A stretch of DNA of 64,000 nucleotides, taken from Sphagnum compactum (taxonomy: Eukaryota > Bryophyta > Sphagnopsida > Sphagnales). The stretch spans positions 1,488,001-1,552,000 of the forward strand of contig OZ234503.1 of NCBI GenBank assembly GCA_965153455.1. Direction: 5' to 3'. Positions within the stretch are counted from its first letter, which is position 1. Each line of letters begins with the position of its first letter. Shown here piece after piece: positions 62,101 through 64,000 of the stretch. The position numbers were made by a program, and so were the translations under genes. The notes beneath the pieces were generated by a model. That model did not search any database, had not been told where the DNA came from, and worked only from the letters and a program-made list of their open reading frames with translations.

Positions 62101-64000
62101 GTCTCTGGAAGCTCAAAAGAAGTGGAGTCTGTTGCGTACTGAAGATAATGCCATGTCAGATTGTCAGGAAGCAGGCAATGGAGCAGCTTCTGTGGGTCTC
62201 CTAATGAACATCTTTGACTTGCTCTCTTTGAAGGGGTTTTCACCTCTTCAATGTGAAATTCAGGGCCTAATTCTTGAAATGACATCAGTCAGCCAAGTTC
62301 ACTGTAGTCATGAGGAACTATGTGCAGCGTTATGGGCAAATTGTCGTCTTGGCCATGTGCTGTGCCCAGTTCCTTTTCCTGCAGGTTTCTTCAGCTTAGT
62401 TAGCCAAAAGCTGGAAGTGGCGGGTGACTCATTGATGTTCTGGCAGAACTCTGCATTGCATTGTCAAGGCTCTTTGCTAGATGCCCGCCAAAAGCTGATT
62501 TCTCAAGACTTTTTGGACGAGTCTTGCACCTATGATGGCAATTGCACAGAGGGTGTTTCTGGGAGTTCTGAATTTCTGGAGAATATTGCCTTGTCACAAA
62601 TTTCCACTGGCCGCAGAAACACACATGAAGCCCTTGGTTTGGCTGGTTTGTTCTGTCTGCTGGCAGACCATGAGTATGGAAAAGGAGACATCAGAGAAGC
62701 AATGAAGTATGCAAAGAAAGGATTAAGTCTGCGGTTGAGAACATTTACTCATGCTTTTGTAATGGTGGACAAGGGAATGTCTTGTCTGAATACTGAGGAC
62801 TCTCAGTCAAGTCCTCAATCTGATCGAGCAGAAAAGAACAAAGTTGGAAGACTGGAGGCCCTGGGATCTGCTGCAATCACGAATTGGCCCAGATTCACAT
62901 CATCTGCAAAGCCAGTAAAGTTTGGTCCAAGCCAATGGCGCATCTTGGGTGACTACATTGAGAGCCTGATGCAGGTTGGTGTGATACATGAGAGGATGGG
63001 AGCTGTTGATGATGCAGAGCGTAGCTTTCGAGAGGGTCAACGCCTGTCATTGGCTCACAACATGCTTCTAGCACAGGCAGCTTTCAGCTCTTGCTTGGGT
63101 GAGGTCCATCGAAAGCGACACTTGTGGGAGCTAGCAGAGAGTGAATTATGTTTGGCCAGAAAGATTTACGATGAACTAGACTCTGGACTGGTATGTGGCC
63201 ACTGTAACCTTGCTGGCCAAGCTCTTCTGGCTCTCCGATTTGGTGACCTTGCACGGCGACGGAGTGATGGTAACCCAATAGCAAGTCAGAACCTAGAATC
63301 TGATCTAGATTGCTTTGCAGAACCCTCACTCATGACATGGAATGATGCTAAGTCCTGTTATAAAACCTCAAGAGACATTCTGGGTGTATTGCTATCCATG
63401 TCTAGTGTGAAATGCCCTTGTACCAAAAGCCTTTTGGTTGCCACAACAGAAGCTTTGCCTTGCAATCTTCTGAGAATCTATCCACAGATCCCTGCTGCAT
63501 CATCTATAGCCTCTACAGCCTCAGGAGATAATGTCTTGGCAGAAAGCATTTGTTCTGGACAAGTTGGGTCAAGGCTGCAGGATACAGTTGAGAAAGGCAG
63601 AGCTTGGAGGTCTGTCCAGTCAAGCAGCTCAAAAGGACATGTATGTGAGGAGCAAGACATACGATTGGTCCAAAGTGATGTGTTGCCACATGCTGCAGCA
63701 GAGCCAGCCAGGAGAAGAGGTCTTCGCCCTAAGAAAACTCAAGGTAACACAGAGAACCCTACTGATGAGAAGCAGCCAACTAGAAGACGGAAACCCAAAA
63801 CTCAGAGACCTGCAACAGGTGGCATGACTGATTCTGCTAAGATCCAGGCAAATGCAGATGACGAGGCACTCATTGGTGTGAAAGGTACCAGGAGGAGGAT
63901 GTTCCTTGACACTGTGAACAAAATGGGCAATCTAGCTATTGAAGAAAGAGCTCTGGAGCAGAAGCTAAATTTGGTTGAACCTGAAAGAAAATCCAGGGAT
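59183..64000 (+). CDS. ESP: Separase (ESP1-like), amino-terminal and central part, runs off the window
   Basis: One frame stays open from 59183 to the window end with no stop, about 1600 codons; the first ATG in it is 59222. It reads SANVIANALNVCLNVLSRYR near the start and is Leu-rich, helical and repeat-like through the middle. Toward the end it contains WRILGDYIESLMQVGVIHER, DDAERSFREGQRLSLAH and CLARKIYDELDS, resembling the TPR/HEAT-like part of plant separases before their Lys/Arg-rich linker (RRRGLRPKKTQ, PTRRRKPKTQRP). Separase is the cysteine protease that cleaves cohesin at anaphase. Its catalytic C50 domain, with the His and Cys, must lie beyond 64000 and is not seen. The true start is not settled: an acceptor-like ttacttag at 59240-59247 suggests an upstream exon, but I could not join one in phase. 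No intron is needed over 4.7 kb, which is unusual next to the heavily split neighbours. Confidence 0.82.

Noticed and set aside
1-64000. CRISPR arrays, prokaryotic operons or phage-like modules
   Set aside because: Intron-containing plant genes and plant repeat types dominate; the tandem repeats lack the regular spacer structure of CRISPR arrays.

Overview
This window looks like land-plant nuclear DNA. It is AT-rich, has small exons separated by long introns, is dense in decayed repeats, and encodes plant-type proteins: an intracellular NHX antiporter, a germin-like protein, an FY-type polyadenylation factor, plant-length QCR8 and separase. The NHX, germin and FY products diverge clearly from the Arabidopsis proteins I remember. 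A non-seed plant (bryophyte, lycophyte or fern) is therefore my guess, but the sequence alone does not prove it.

Layout. 1-4840: AT-rich repeats, including a near-perfect 38-bp foldback. 4841-17106 (minus): an endosomal/Golgi-type Na+/H+ (K+/H+) antiporter, reconstructed as 20 phase-consistent exons. It has three microexons of 20-25 nt and an AT-AC intron with U12-type signals. 17110-30500: intergenic; repeat arrays that look like CACTA subterminal repeats, a 240-bp tandem repeat, a decayed coding remnant and a 290-bp direct duplication. 30516-31999 (plus): a four-exon germin-like protein. 34574-36923: a complete pogo/Tigger-type element with TA target duplications, whose transposase (minus) is broken only by one in-frame TAG. 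It sits inside an older repeat, and an uninterrupted relative of that repeat lies at 56735-57700. 41691-46900 (minus): an FY/WDR33 homologue in 17 exons. 47245-47885 (plus): cytochrome bc1 subunit QCR8 in two exons, head-to-head with FY across 344 bp. 48600-59180: intergenic; tandem repeats and a 341-bp MITE. 59183-64000 (plus): the amino-terminal and central part of separase in one unbroken frame, running off the window.

The genes are unrelated housekeeping functions (endosomal ion and pH balance, apoplastic cupin, mRNA 3'-end processing, respiration, sister-chromatid separation) and show no operon-like logic. I saw no convincing new biological system. The most rewarding items are the NHX gene's splicing structure, the nested pogo insertion with its uninterrupted paralogue, and the intron-free separase frame.
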